Source of the DNA: an uncultured Clostridia bacterium
GTDB lineage: Bacteria > Bacillota > Clostridia > Oscillospirales > Acutalibacteraceae
Length of the DNA stretch: 64,000 nucleotides
NCBI GenBank assembly: GCA_938034875.1
Contig: CALHND010000017.1
Location: 75,906 to 139,905 of the forward strand
Direction: 5' to 3'
Shown: positions 6,868 to 15,567 of the stretch, in pieces
How positions within the stretch are numbered: the first letter of the stretch is position 1
How the letters are laid out: every line of letters begins with the position of its first letter
The notes under the pieces: model-generated
The model's database searches: none
What the model was told of the DNA's origin: nothing
Seen by the model: only the letters and a program-made list of their open reading frames with translations
Program-made: the position numbers and the translations under genes

Positions 6868-8427
6868 TTATGTTCCTGCCTTAACCTCATCAAAATCTTT
6901 TTCAATTTCAGCAGAAGGTGCCTTTGTAATAAGCGAAACAATTATAATGCACAAGCAAGAGAAGATGAATGCCGGCAGTAATTCATATACTCCGAAAATT
7001 CCACCCAACGGATTAAGAACGAGTTTCCAAAGGAAGACCATACCGCCACCGCCTATCATTCCGGCAATGGCACCGGCACGGTTCATGCGTTTCCAGAAAA
7101 GCGAGAAAAGCATAAGCGGGCCAAATGTAGCACCAAAACCAGCCCATGCAAATGATACGAGTTTAAAGATAACACTGGTCTCATCCACAGCTATAATAAT
7201 AGCTACAATTGTAATTGCAATCAGTGCTAATCTTGAAAAAGTCATAATTTGCTTGTCATTTGCGTCTTTTTTGCATACACCCTTAAAAATGTTTTTGGCA
7301 AATGCAGATGCAGCAATCAGCAAGTAGGAATCAGATGAGCTTATTGTGGCAGCTAATATACCAGCCATTACAAATCCTGCTAAAAGAGCAGGAAGGAGAT
7401 TGGTGGATAAAAGAATAAAGACTGATTCTGATGCTGCTTCTGTGGTTAAAGATGTGGGATACAGCGATCTGCCCACAATTCCAATAAATGTAGCCACTGC
7501 AAGTGAAATAACAACCCAAACAGTTGCTATTCTGCGTGAACGGGGCAATTCATTTTCATCACGGATAGCCATAAATCTAAGAAGTACTTGGGGCATGCCA
7601 AAGTAGCCGAGACCCCATGCAAGCGTTGAAACTATAGTAAGAAATCCGTAATCCTTTGCCGCACCGAATGCAGGAGCATTGTTTACAACCTGTTGAACAC
7701 CAGCTGCATCAGTTGAGGGGTTAGCGACTCCGAAAAATTCAAAAAATCCAGGAATGGATTTTGCATTATCAATAACAGCATCAAGTCCACCAGCTGCTAT
7801 TGTTCCAGTTAAAACAATGGCAATAAGTGCAACAATCATTACAATTGCCTGCATAAAGTCAGACACACTTTCTGCCAAAAAGCCGCCAAGTACAGTGTAT
7901 AAAAGTACAAATGCTGCACCTAGTATCATCATGGGAACATAATCGGCGTTAAATAATGTGGAAAACAATTTGCCGCATGTTACAAAGCAACTGGAGGCAT
8001 ATACAGTGAAGAAAATCAGAATGAATATGGCCGAAATAATCATAATTACCGGCTTTTTTTCGCGAAAACGGTTTGAGAAAAATTCAGGCAGGGTAATCGA
8101 GTTGCCTGCTTTTATACTATATCTGCGTAAACGCTTCGATACGATAAGCCAGTTAATATATGTACCGACAGCAAGACCAATTGCGGTCCATGCTGCATCA
8201 GCTAAGCCGCACCAATATGCTACGCCCGGTAGTCCCATTAGAAGCCAGCCGCTCATGTCAGAAGCTTCTGCACTCATAGCGGTTACCCAGGGCCCTAAGC
8301 TGCGTCCACCTAAAAAATAGTTTTCGGAGCTGGAATTAGCCTTACGAGCAAAAACTATGCCGATAATAATAACTGCGGCCATGTAAATAACCATCGCGAT
8401 AAGGATTTGTATAGAACTTGAATCCAT
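6868..8427 (-). CDS. putP: Sodium:proline symporter (SSS family)
   Basis: 519 residues from the ATG at 8427 (GGAGG 10 bases upstream; the longer TTG frame begins inside the Shine-Dalgarno). About 13 hydrophobic helices are present. The N-terminus has the family pattern FARKANSSSENYFLGGRSLG then MSAEASDMSGWLLMGLPG, typical of PutP/SSS transporters. These import proline with Na+ for osmoprotection or nitrogen/carbon supply. Length is usual (~500). The gene is transcribed alone from a clear promoter at 8487-8515 and ends at a strong bidirectional terminator. Substrate is inferred from similarity to PutP; other SSS substrates cannot be excluded. Confidence 0.88.
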   Translation of the reverse strand: MDSSSIQILIAMVIYMAAVIIIGIVFARKANSSSENYFLGGRSLGPWVTAMSAEASDMSGWLLMGLPGVAYWCGLADAAWTAIGLAVGTYINWLIVSKRLRRYSIKAGNSITLPEFFSNRFREKKPVIMIISAIFILIFFTVYASSCFVTCGKLFSTLFNADYVPMMILGAAFVLLYTVLGGFLAESVSDFMQAIVMIVALIAIVLTGTIAAGGLDAVIDNAKSIPGFFEFFGVANPSTDAAGVQQVVNNAPAFGAAKDYGFLTIVSTLAWGLGYFGMPQVLLRFMAIRDENELPRSRRIATVWVVISLAVATFIGIVGRSLYPTSLTTEAASESVFILLSTNLLPALLAGFVMAGILAATISSSDSYLLIAASAFAKNIFKGVCKKDANDKQIMTFSRLALIAITIVAIIIAVDETSVIFKLVSFAWAGFGATFGPLMLFSLFWKRMNRAGAIAGMIGGGGMVFLWKLVLNPLGGIFGVYELLPAFIFSCLCIIIVSLITKAPSAEIEKDFDEVKAGT

Positions 8428-8486
8428 GTGTTTTACCTCCAATTTTAATTAACGCTTATTCATAACTATAAGAAAACATATTTAGT

Positions 8487-8515
8487 ATTATATTGGAAAT
8501 TAATAAAAATTTCAA
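8487..8515 (-). promoter_or_regulatory. Promoter of putP
   Basis: On the minus strand TTGAAA (8515-8510) and TATAAT (8492-8487) with a 17-base spacer, ~60 bases before the start codon. Confidence 0.65.
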
Positions 8516-8593
8516 GGGTATTATACAAAACTGGTAGTTTATCTTGCATAATTGCCACAGTTTTTATATAAATACGAGTTTTTTATATAAATA

Positions 8594-8632
8594 TAAAAAC
8601 CTCATTTCAATTATTGAAATGAGGTTTTTTGC
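8594..8632. terminator. Terminator of glnN
   Basis: aaaacctcatttcaa / ttgaaatgaggtttt, a 15-base stem with a 3-base loop and T/A runs on both sides. It starts 2 bases beyond the glnN stop on the minus strand. Confidence 0.8.
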
Positions 8633-8633
8633 A

Positions 8634-10724
8634 TTATATTTTAAATAACAGATCACCGTAGGTGGGGTAAGGCCAGTATTTTTCTCCCACAAGCATTTCA
8701 AGCTCATCAGCAACTTTTCGTGCCTCGTTCATCTTAATTAAAATAACATCTTTGCAGTAGGTTGCCTCGTCTAATGCATTAGATTGAGTTTCGTTACAAT
8801 GAACAGCAGTGTCCAGCTCAGATGTGCACTCACACAATTTTTCTGCAAGCTCTGTAAGACGTGTGATAATTTTCTCTTCAAACAAAGTTGACAGAGCTGG
8901 CGAGATAGCTTTTTTGGAGGCGGCACTCTCAGCAAGATCTTTTATGTAAGATGCTACAGCGGGTATGATTTCCTTATGGAGCATATCAAGAGCAGTCAGC
9001 GCTTCAATACGAATAACTTTTGAATACTGTTCAAGGTAAATTTCATATCTTGAATGAAGCTCAATTTCGGAAAATACCTTATGTTCTGTAAACAGCTTAA
9101 TTGATTTTTGGCTAATGATGTGCGGCATACAGTCAACAGTAGTGGGCAGGTTAGGTAATCCACGTTTTTTGGCTTCGGCCTGCCATTCTTTTGAGTATCC
9201 GTCGCCGTTAAATATGATTCGTTTATGTTCTTTAATTGTGCGTTTAATCAGCTTTGATACTGCCAAACTGAAATCTTCAGCGCCATCAAGCTCATCTGCA
9301 AACTGTCGAAGTGACTCGGCAATTATTGTATTAAGTATGATATTCGGGCTTGCAACCGATGCGGATGAACCGAGCATACGGAACTCAAATTTATTACCGG
9401 TGAAAGCAAACGGTGAAGTGCGGTTGCGGTCGGTATTATCCTTCGGAAAATGGGGCAGAACGCTTACGCCTATTTCCATATCTGCAGCATCGGTGTTTTT
9501 ATACGGAGTGCCGCTTTCAATAGCATCGAGAATTGCGGTAAGCTCATCGCCCAGAAAAATTGAAACAATTGCGGGTGGTGCTTCGTCGCCACCAAGTCTA
9601 AGGTCGTTGCTTGCTGATGCAATAGAAATACGCATAAGCTCTTGATAATCGTCCACAGCTTTAATGCTTGCGGCTAAAAACAATAAGAACTGCGCATTTT
9701 CTGACGGCGTTTTGCCGGGATCAAGCAGATTTTTGCCCTTGTCTGTGGACAACGCCCAGTTATTATGTTTGCCGCTGCCGTTTATGCCGGCAAACGGTTT
9801 TTCGTGTAGCAGACAAACAAGGTTGTGCTTTGCCGCCACTTTTTTCATTGTTTCCATGGTCAACTGGTTGTGGTCGGTGGCAACATTTGTTGTTGTATAA
9901 ATAGGAGCAAATTCGTGTTGCGCAGGAGCAACCTCGTTATGTTCGGTTTTAGCTAAAACACCCAGTTTCCAAAGCTCCTCATCAAGCTCTGCCATAAAAG
10001 ACTGCACACGGGGTTTTATAGCACCAAAATAATGATCATCCAGGTCTTGGCCTTTTGGAGGTTTCGCACCAAAAAGTGTGCGGCCGGTGTACATGATGTC
10101 ACGGCGCTTTTCACAGCGATCTTTATCAATAAGGAAATATTCCTGTTCAGGGCCAACTGTCGGTATAACGCGTTTTACGCTGTCGTTGCCAAATAGGCGA
10201 AGTATGCGTAATGCCTGAATATTAAGAGCGTCCATTGAGCGCAGAAGAGGTGTTTTTTTATCAAGTGCGACACCTGTATATGCGCAGAATGCGGTCGGGA
10301 TACACAAAACGCCATCTTTAATAAATGCATATGAGGTAGGGTCCCAGTTTGTGTAGCCGCGAGCCTCAAATGTGGCACGAATTCCGCCGTTTGGGAAGCT
10401 GGAAGCATCGGGTTCACCTTTAATAAGTTCTTTACCTGAAAAATCCATTATAATCTTACCATCACTAGACGGCGAGATAAAGCTATCGTGCTTTTCAGCA
10501 GTGATGCCTGTCATCGGCTGGAACCAGTGTGTGTAATGTTTTGCACCTTTTTCAATAGCCCAGTCCTTCATTGCGTTAGCAACAACATTTGCTGCATCTA
10601 GCGAAAGGGGAGTATTGGTCTCAATTGACTTTGTTACCGCATTATAGGTTTCCTCCGGCAAGCGCTCTTTCATAACAGCATCGCTGAAAACCATACAGCC
10701 GAAAATTTCAGGAATATTTATCAT
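8634..10724 (-). CDS. glnN: Glutamine synthetase type III
   Basis: 696 residues, the large GSIII size (~700) and not GSI (~450). Start is ATG 10724 with GGAGGG 5 bases before it. Conserved segments include VGPEQEYFLIDKD, EVAPAQHEFAPIYTTTN (substrate Glu/His), KPFAGINGSGKHNNW (glutamate loop) and FRMLGSSASVASPN. The enzyme condenses glutamate and ammonia with ATP to glutamine and is common in Bacteroidetes and Ruminococcus-like Firmicutes. It sits last in a run of minus-strand genes beginning with uvrB, 31 bases after the preceding membrane gene, so it may be co-transcribed. No separate promoter was evident in that gap. Confidence 0.95.
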   Translation of the reverse strand: MINIPEIFGCMVFSDAVMKERLPEETYNAVTKSIETNTPLSLDAANVVANAMKDWAIEKGAKHYTHWFQPMTGITAEKHDSFISPSSDGKIIMDFSGKELIKGEPDASSFPNGGIRATFEARGYTNWDPTSYAFIKDGVLCIPTAFCAYTGVALDKKTPLLRSMDALNIQALRILRLFGNDSVKRVIPTVGPEQEYFLIDKDRCEKRRDIMYTGRTLFGAKPPKGQDLDDHYFGAIKPRVQSFMAELDEELWKLGVLAKTEHNEVAPAQHEFAPIYTTTNVATDHNQLTMETMKKVAAKHNLVCLLHEKPFAGINGSGKHNNWALSTDKGKNLLDPGKTPSENAQFLLFLAASIKAVDDYQELMRISIASASNDLRLGGDEAPPAIVSIFLGDELTAILDAIESGTPYKNTDAADMEIGVSVLPHFPKDNTDRNRTSPFAFTGNKFEFRMLGSSASVASPNIILNTIIAESLRQFADELDGAEDFSLAVSKLIKRTIKEHKRIIFNGDGYSKEWQAEAKKRGLPNLPTTVDCMPHIISQKSIKLFTEHKVFSEIELHSRYEIYLEQYSKVIRIEALTALDMLHKEIIPAVASYIKDLAESAASKKAISPALSTLFEEKIITRLTELAEKLCECTSELDTAVHCNETQSNALDEATYCKDVILIKMNEARKVADELEMLVGEKYWPYPTYGDLLFKI

Positions 10725-10755
10725 GTTACCCTCCAAGAACCGATTTAGATGGATT

Positions 10756-11280
10756 TTATTTAAGCAGTTTTTTTATATGCTTATGATAATTGTTGAAATA
10801 CATTGTAATTAACCTTGTCATGCCGTAATCGTATAAAATGAAAAATACATTGCCAAGTGCGAGCACAATCCAGACAAAGGTCATGTTATCAAAACCAAGA
10901 GCGGCAAGACCGAAAATTGGTATAAGTATTGAATATGCTGCAATGACAGACGCATTAAAAATGAGCAGTTTTACTACGTACTCAACTGCACGAATACGTA
11001 TTTTTTCAAGCAGAGATTTAATAATAGGATAGTAACCAAAAAACATGGTATAAAGTAGCGATGCTTCGTTTAATCCAAAAATAAAGGAAATACCCGATGC
11101 TACAAAATATGCAGCAATTGCCCACTTTACACCTGATTCAATAACAATTATTGCACCAAATAGTCCTGCAATAGCCGGCAAGACATCTACTCCCATTGGA
11201 ATCAGTTTGCTGAGTAAGATCAACATTGCACTTAATGCGGCTAAAGAAGCACTGAAAACAATTTTTTTACTTTTTTTCAT
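10756..11280 (-). CDS. Small multi-pass membrane protein, function unknown
   Basis: 174 residues from ATG 11280 (MKKSKKIVFSASLAALSAM). About five hydrophobic segments, with a positively charged N-terminus and a Lys-rich C-terminal tail (YHKHIKKLLK). The size and spacing of helices resemble S components of ECF transporters, but no diagnostic vitamin-binding motif is visible, so this is only a suggestion. It starts 1 base after the dnaJ-like stop with no strong Shine-Dalgarno, consistent with translational coupling, and precedes glnN by 31 bases. Confidence 0.6.
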   Translation of the reverse strand: MKKSKKIVFSASLAALSAMLILLSKLIPMGVDVLPAIAGLFGAIIVIESGVKWAIAAYFVASGISFIFGLNEASLLYTMFFGYYPIIKSLLEKIRIRAVEYVVKLLIFNASVIAAYSILIPIFGLAALGFDNMTFVWIVLALGNVFFILYDYGMTRLITMYFNNYHKHIKKLLK

Positions 11281-11281
11281 G

Positions 11282-11875
11282 TTAGCAGCCACCACAGCCA
11301 CGGCACAGGCAATCCAAACAAATCATACCCTGGCAAACATCGCAAACTGTACATCCTTGCACATTACCGCCGGTGCGGTAGGGGTTGTATCCACTGCGCT
11401 GACTGTTGATATGATTGAGGGCTGCGCGATATTCGGGGTTGCTCGGATTCATTTTGTACGCTGTGGCAAAACTCGTATATGCGTTGTCAAACCAGCCGCG
11501 TTTGTATTGTACGCTGCCGTTAAGATAATACCATTCTGCGTCACGTTCGTTTATGGACACTTCATCAAGCATTTTTTGTGCCTGCTCAAGGTTGTTATTT
11601 TGTATATGCAGGCGTATTTCGCTTAATTTCGGGTTTTGATAGGCAGAATATCCGCCATTATCTGATGAAAAATTACTTTTACCGCCACGGCGCTCGTTTA
11701 CAATTGCGTCGTAGGCTTCGTTTATTTCCTTCATTTTTTCATCGGCCAGGTCGGACAAAGGATTGTCAGCATAGTTGTCGGGATGGTATTTTTTTGCTAA
11801 TTCACGGTATGCCGCTTTTATTTTGTCGTCACTGTCTGATTTTGATACGCCGAGTATTTCATATGGGTTTTTCAT
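11282..11875 (-). CDS. J-domain protein with Cys-rich C-terminus
   Basis: 197 residues. Residues 1-62 are a J domain (NPYEILGVSKSDSDDKIK, then KKYHPDNYADNP with the HPD motif that stimulates DnaK ATPase). Residues ~95-160 look helical and TPR-like (EWYYLNGSVQYKRGWFDNA). The tail holds eight cysteines in CTVCDVC, CLDCLC and CGGC groups, suggesting metal binding. It is not a full DnaJ: the G/F-rich linker and canonical CxxCxGxG repeats are missing. The start overlaps the end of the DUF5685-like gene by 17 bases; this pairing recurs in Clostridia (recollection), hinting at a functional link. Confidence 0.85.
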   Translation of the reverse strand: MKNPYEILGVSKSDSDDKIKAAYRELAKKYHPDNYADNPLSDLADEKMKEINEAYDAIVNERRGGKSNFSSDNGGYSAYQNPKLSEIRLHIQNNNLEQAQKMLDEVSINERDAEWYYLNGSVQYKRGWFDNAYTSFATAYKMNPSNPEYRAALNHINSQRSGYNPYRTGGNVQGCTVCDVCQGMICLDCLCRGCGGC

Positions 11876-12710
11876 TCTTGTTGTCCTTTCCGCCGTTCAT
11901 TCTGCTTTCTGCAGTTTCGGTCAGTCCAATATACACAATATTTTGTAAAATGCCGCTAAAACGCTTTATTTCCAGTAGTTCCATAGCAGCTCCTGCCTGC
12001 GCTGAACAGACATTCATCGTCATTAATGCACTGTCTGTACTGCTCATTTTAAGAGGGTTAAATCCGCCGCTTTTTATATCGTCTTCAAGGTCACAAACGG
12101 CATCAATCAAATAAATCCATTTTCCGATGCAGTAACCCATACGGGATAAAACCCGCTTGTCTGTACTGCTTTCGGAGCAGAGGGAAAAAATCTCTTCCAT
12201 TGCTTTAGCGGTCGGCTCTGCAGCCTCGTCCATACTGACATTGGGAGTTTTTTCTACCTTAATTTGATATTGTAACATATTTTCTATGGATTTTGCAACA
12301 TTAGGATATAATTTTACAGCCTTTTCATATTTTCGTGAAAAAATTACACGTGCAACTTTGTATCCAAATCGTTTAAAACCCTTTGAATCGTCAATGTTGT
12401 CAAGGATTTTACCATAAACACTAATAACCGCAGTTGCCGAAACAAAATCAAAAATATCATCCTGCCCAAGCATATATGTACATTTTTTAAATGGATTGTA
12501 CACGCAGTGCTTTTTGGCATAGTCGGGATCGCTGTCGGCAAGGGCAAGTTTTAACACCGCTAAAAATGTAAAATCATAGCTTAGTGTCATACGGGCAATA
12601 TGCCCGTACTGCTTGCCCATGCGTTTGCAAAGCGTGCAATATGCAGCACGGTAGGTTTCATATTCACAAACTTTTAATTGGCTGTTATATGGTCTTACAT
12701 ATCCGAACAA
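11859..12710 (-). CDS. DUF5685-like protein of unknown function
   Basis: 283 residues from a TTG start at 12710 (GGAGGTG 5 bases upstream). The N-terminus MFGYVRPYNSQLKVCEYE and YCTLCKRMGKQYG contain conserved-looking cysteines; KKHCVYNPFKKC near residue 75-86 adds more. The mostly helical body has VCDLEDDIKSGGFNP, reminiscent of acidic motifs but with no known catalytic signature. No signal peptide. It lies between uvrA (15 bases) and the J-domain gene (overlap). I recognise it as the DUF5685 type from its N-terminal pattern; its job is unknown. Confidence 0.65.
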   Translation of the reverse strand: MFGYVRPYNSQLKVCEYETYRAAYCTLCKRMGKQYGHIARMTLSYDFTFLAVLKLALADSDPDYAKKHCVYNPFKKCTYMLGQDDIFDFVSATAVISVYGKILDNIDDSKGFKRFGYKVARVIFSRKYEKAVKLYPNVAKSIENMLQYQIKVEKTPNVSMDEAAEPTAKAMEEIFSLCSESSTDKRVLSRMGYCIGKWIYLIDAVCDLEDDIKSGGFNPLKMSSTDSALMTMNVCSAQAGAAMELLEIKRFSGILQNIVYIGLTETAESRMNGGKDNKNEKPI

Positions 12711-12725
12711 AACGGCACCTCCGAA

Positions 12726-15551
12726 TTAAAGCATTTTTTTGAGATACATACCGGTAAATGAGCCATCTGCAGCAGCTACCTGTTCAGGAGTGCCGGCAGC
12801 AATAACTTTACCGCCGTGAGTACCTCCTCCGGGGCCTAAATCGACTATATAATCAGCTGTTTTTATAATGTCCAAATTGTGTTCGATTACAACTACTGTG
12901 TTACCTGCATCGACCAGCTTGCCTAGGACATTTATAAGCTGATGCACATCGGCGGTGTGCAGACCCGTTGTAGGCTCGTCAAGAACATATATAGTCTTAC
13001 CTGTAGATATTTTTGCAAGCTCTGTCGCAAGTTTAACACGCTGTGCCTCACCGCCCGAAAGGGTAGTAGCGGGCTGACCGAGCTTAACATAGCACAAACC
13101 TACATCAAAAAGAGTTTTTAGCTTACGGTGAATCTTTTTATGGTTTTCAAAGAAGCCCATAGCTTCCTCAACGGTCATATCCAGAATGTCGTAAATATTT
13201 TTACCCCTATACTTAACTTCAAGAGTTTCGCGGTTGTAGCGTTTGCCCTTGCAAATCTCGCACGGAACATAAATATCGGGTAAAAAGTGCATTTCGATTT
13301 TAAGGATACCGTCACCGTCACAGGCCTCACAGCGACCGCCCTTAACATTAAAGCTGAAACGGTTAGCTCCGTATCCTCGCATCTTGGCGTCCGCTGTTTG
13401 TGCAAACAGCTCACGAATGTCATTAAAAACACCCGTGTATGTGGCTGGGTTTGAGCGAGGCGTACGCCCGATTGGCGACTGGTCAATGTCGATAATTTTA
13501 TCAAGTTGTTCAATTCCGTCAATACCGTCATGGTCTCCGGCAAAGGTTTTGGCTCGATTAAGCTCATTTGCAAGCTTTTTATAAAGTATTTCATTTATCA
13601 GAGAGGATTTGCCTGAGCCCGAAACACCCGTTACACACACTAATTTACCGAGCGGAATAGCTACATTTATATTTTGCAAATTATTTTGCCTTGCACCGCG
13701 TATTACAAGCTGCTGTCCGTTACCTTCGCGCCGTTTTTGCGGTACGGGAATGGAGCATCTGCCCGAAAGATAAGCACCTGTAATCGAATTTTCACAATTT
13801 TTAATATCCTCTACTGTGCCGGCGCAGACAATGTTACCCCCGTGTACTCCTGCACCAGGGCCAACATCAACAACATAGTCGGCGGCATACATTGTGTCCT
13901 CGTCATGCTCAACTACAATTACCGTATTGCCAATGTCACGCAAATGACGCAGTGTGCCGATCAATTTTTCATTGTCACGTTGGTGCAGACCGATGCTCGG
14001 CTCGTCCAGAATGTACATTACACCCATAAGCGATGAGCCAATTTGCGTGGCAAGACGGATACGCTGACTTTCGCCGCCCGACAGTGTTGCCGAAGCACGA
14101 GCGAGAGTAAGATAATCAAGTCCCACACTATTTAAAAACGATAATCTTTCACGAATTTCTTTTAATATTCCACGAGCTATCATTTCTTCGCGGTTATTTA
14201 GTTTCAGTTCACCAAAAAATGCAAGCGCATCGTCTACATTCATGTGACAGCAATCGTTGATGTTCTTGCCTCCGACTGTGACAGCCATTGCAATAGGATT
14301 CAACCTTGCGCCGTGACATTCGGGACAATCACACGCGTTCATAACTGTTTCTATTTCGGCTCTTGACGCCTCACTTGTTGACGATGCATATCGTCTCTCA
14401 AGGTTGTTTATAATGCCTTCAAACGCTGTGTTATAATATCCGCCACCGTAGTCGGTAGTGCGCTCCATTTTGAGCTTTTTATCACCTGTGCCGAATAAAA
14501 TTGCGTGCTGTCCCTCTTTGCTGATTTCTTTAAAGGGAGTGTCCAGAGTGAAACCGTACTCTTTTGCTAGAGCATTATAGTACATATTAGATATTGAATT
14601 GTCTTTATTAACCGAATTCCAGCCGCTCGCATGAATTGCGCCTTCATTAATAGACAAATTTTTGTCTGGTACAACAAAATTCGGGTCAACGTGCATAAAT
14701 GTACCCAGTCCCGAGCATTTAGAACAAGCGCCAAATGGGTTGTTGAACGAAAACATGCGCGGTGCCAACTCTTCTACGCTGATACCGTGTTCGGGACAAG
14801 CATAGTTTTGTGAAAATGTAAGTTCATCGCCGCCGATAACGTCAATCACAACAATTCCGCCTGATAAAGTGGCAGCCGTTTCAACGGAATCTGTAAGCCG
14901 AGAGTGAATTTCGGGTTTTATGACCAGTCGGTCAATAACTATTTCAATGTTGTGCTTTTTATTTTTATCCATTTTTATTTGTTCGGTCAGTTCATACATA
15001 TTGCCGTCAACTCTGACTCGAACATAACCGCTCTTTTTGGCGTGCTCCAGTTCTTTTGCGTATTCGCCCTTTCGACCGCGTACAATGGGTGCAAGCACCT
15101 GAAATTTAGTGCCCTCGTCCAGAGTCATAACGCTGTCTACTATTTGGTCAATTGTTTGCTGAGTAATTTCACGGCCGCATACGGGACAGTGGGGCACTCC
15201 GACACGTGCAAAAAGCAAGCGCAGATAGTCATAAATTTCGGTAACCGTTCCAACTGTGGATCGGGGGTTTTTAGAGGTTGTTTTTTGATCTATTGATATG
15301 GCAGGGGACAGTCCGTCAATTGAATCAACATCCGGTTTTTCCATTTGACCGAGAAACATACGGGCGTATGATGACAGCGACTCTACATACCGTCTTTGCC
15401 CCTCTGCGTAAAGGGTGTCAAAGGCAAGCGAGGATTTTCCCGACCCCGATAAGCCTGTTAATACGACCAGCTTATCGCGCGGGATTTCCAAATCAACGTT
15501 TTTTAAATTGTGTTCTCTTGCACCCTTGATTACAATTTTGTTTTGTGACAT
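12726..15551 (-). CDS. uvrA: Excinuclease ABC subunit A
   Basis: 941 residues, the usual UvrA length. Two ABC-type ATPase halves are present: Walker A GLSGSGKSS near residue 33 and GVSGSGKSS near 640, with signatures TLSGGESQRIRLA and TLSGGEAQRVKLA and Walker B motifs MYILDEPSIGLH and IYVLDEPTTGLH. Zinc motifs CPVCG, CxxC near 250-280 and CEACDGDG are visible. UvrA recognises damaged DNA and loads UvrB in nucleotide excision repair. The ATG has AAGGTG 5 bases upstream, and the gene follows uvrB by 16 bases. Confidence 0.98.
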   Translation of the reverse strand: MSQNKIVIKGAREHNLKNVDLEIPRDKLVVLTGLSGSGKSSLAFDTLYAEGQRRYVESLSSYARMFLGQMEKPDVDSIDGLSPAISIDQKTTSKNPRSTVGTVTEIYDYLRLLFARVGVPHCPVCGREITQQTIDQIVDSVMTLDEGTKFQVLAPIVRGRKGEYAKELEHAKKSGYVRVRVDGNMYELTEQIKMDKNKKHNIEIVIDRLVIKPEIHSRLTDSVETAATLSGGIVVIDVIGGDELTFSQNYACPEHGISVEELAPRMFSFNNPFGACSKCSGLGTFMHVDPNFVVPDKNLSINEGAIHASGWNSVNKDNSISNMYYNALAKEYGFTLDTPFKEISKEGQHAILFGTGDKKLKMERTTDYGGGYYNTAFEGIINNLERRYASSTSEASRAEIETVMNACDCPECHGARLNPIAMAVTVGGKNINDCCHMNVDDALAFFGELKLNNREEMIARGILKEIRERLSFLNSVGLDYLTLARASATLSGGESQRIRLATQIGSSLMGVMYILDEPSIGLHQRDNEKLIGTLRHLRDIGNTVIVVEHDEDTMYAADYVVDVGPGAGVHGGNIVCAGTVEDIKNCENSITGAYLSGRCSIPVPQKRREGNGQQLVIRGARQNNLQNINVAIPLGKLVCVTGVSGSGKSSLINEILYKKLANELNRAKTFAGDHDGIDGIEQLDKIIDIDQSPIGRTPRSNPATYTGVFNDIRELFAQTADAKMRGYGANRFSFNVKGGRCEACDGDGILKIEMHFLPDIYVPCEICKGKRYNRETLEVKYRGKNIYDILDMTVEEAMGFFENHKKIHRKLKTLFDVGLCYVKLGQPATTLSGGEAQRVKLATELAKISTGKTIYVLDEPTTGLHTADVHQLINVLGKLVDAGNTVVVIEHNLDIIKTADYIVDLGPGGGTHGGKVIAAGTPEQVAAADGSFTGMYLKKML

Positions 15552-15567
15552 TTTTTCACCTTATATA

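Noticed and set aside
13175..13594. Open frame antiparallel or in another frame inside uvrA (and similar frames inside dnaE, carB, the giant gene)
   Set aside because: They lie wholly within strongly conserved genes, lack ribosome sites and show no recognisable protein features.
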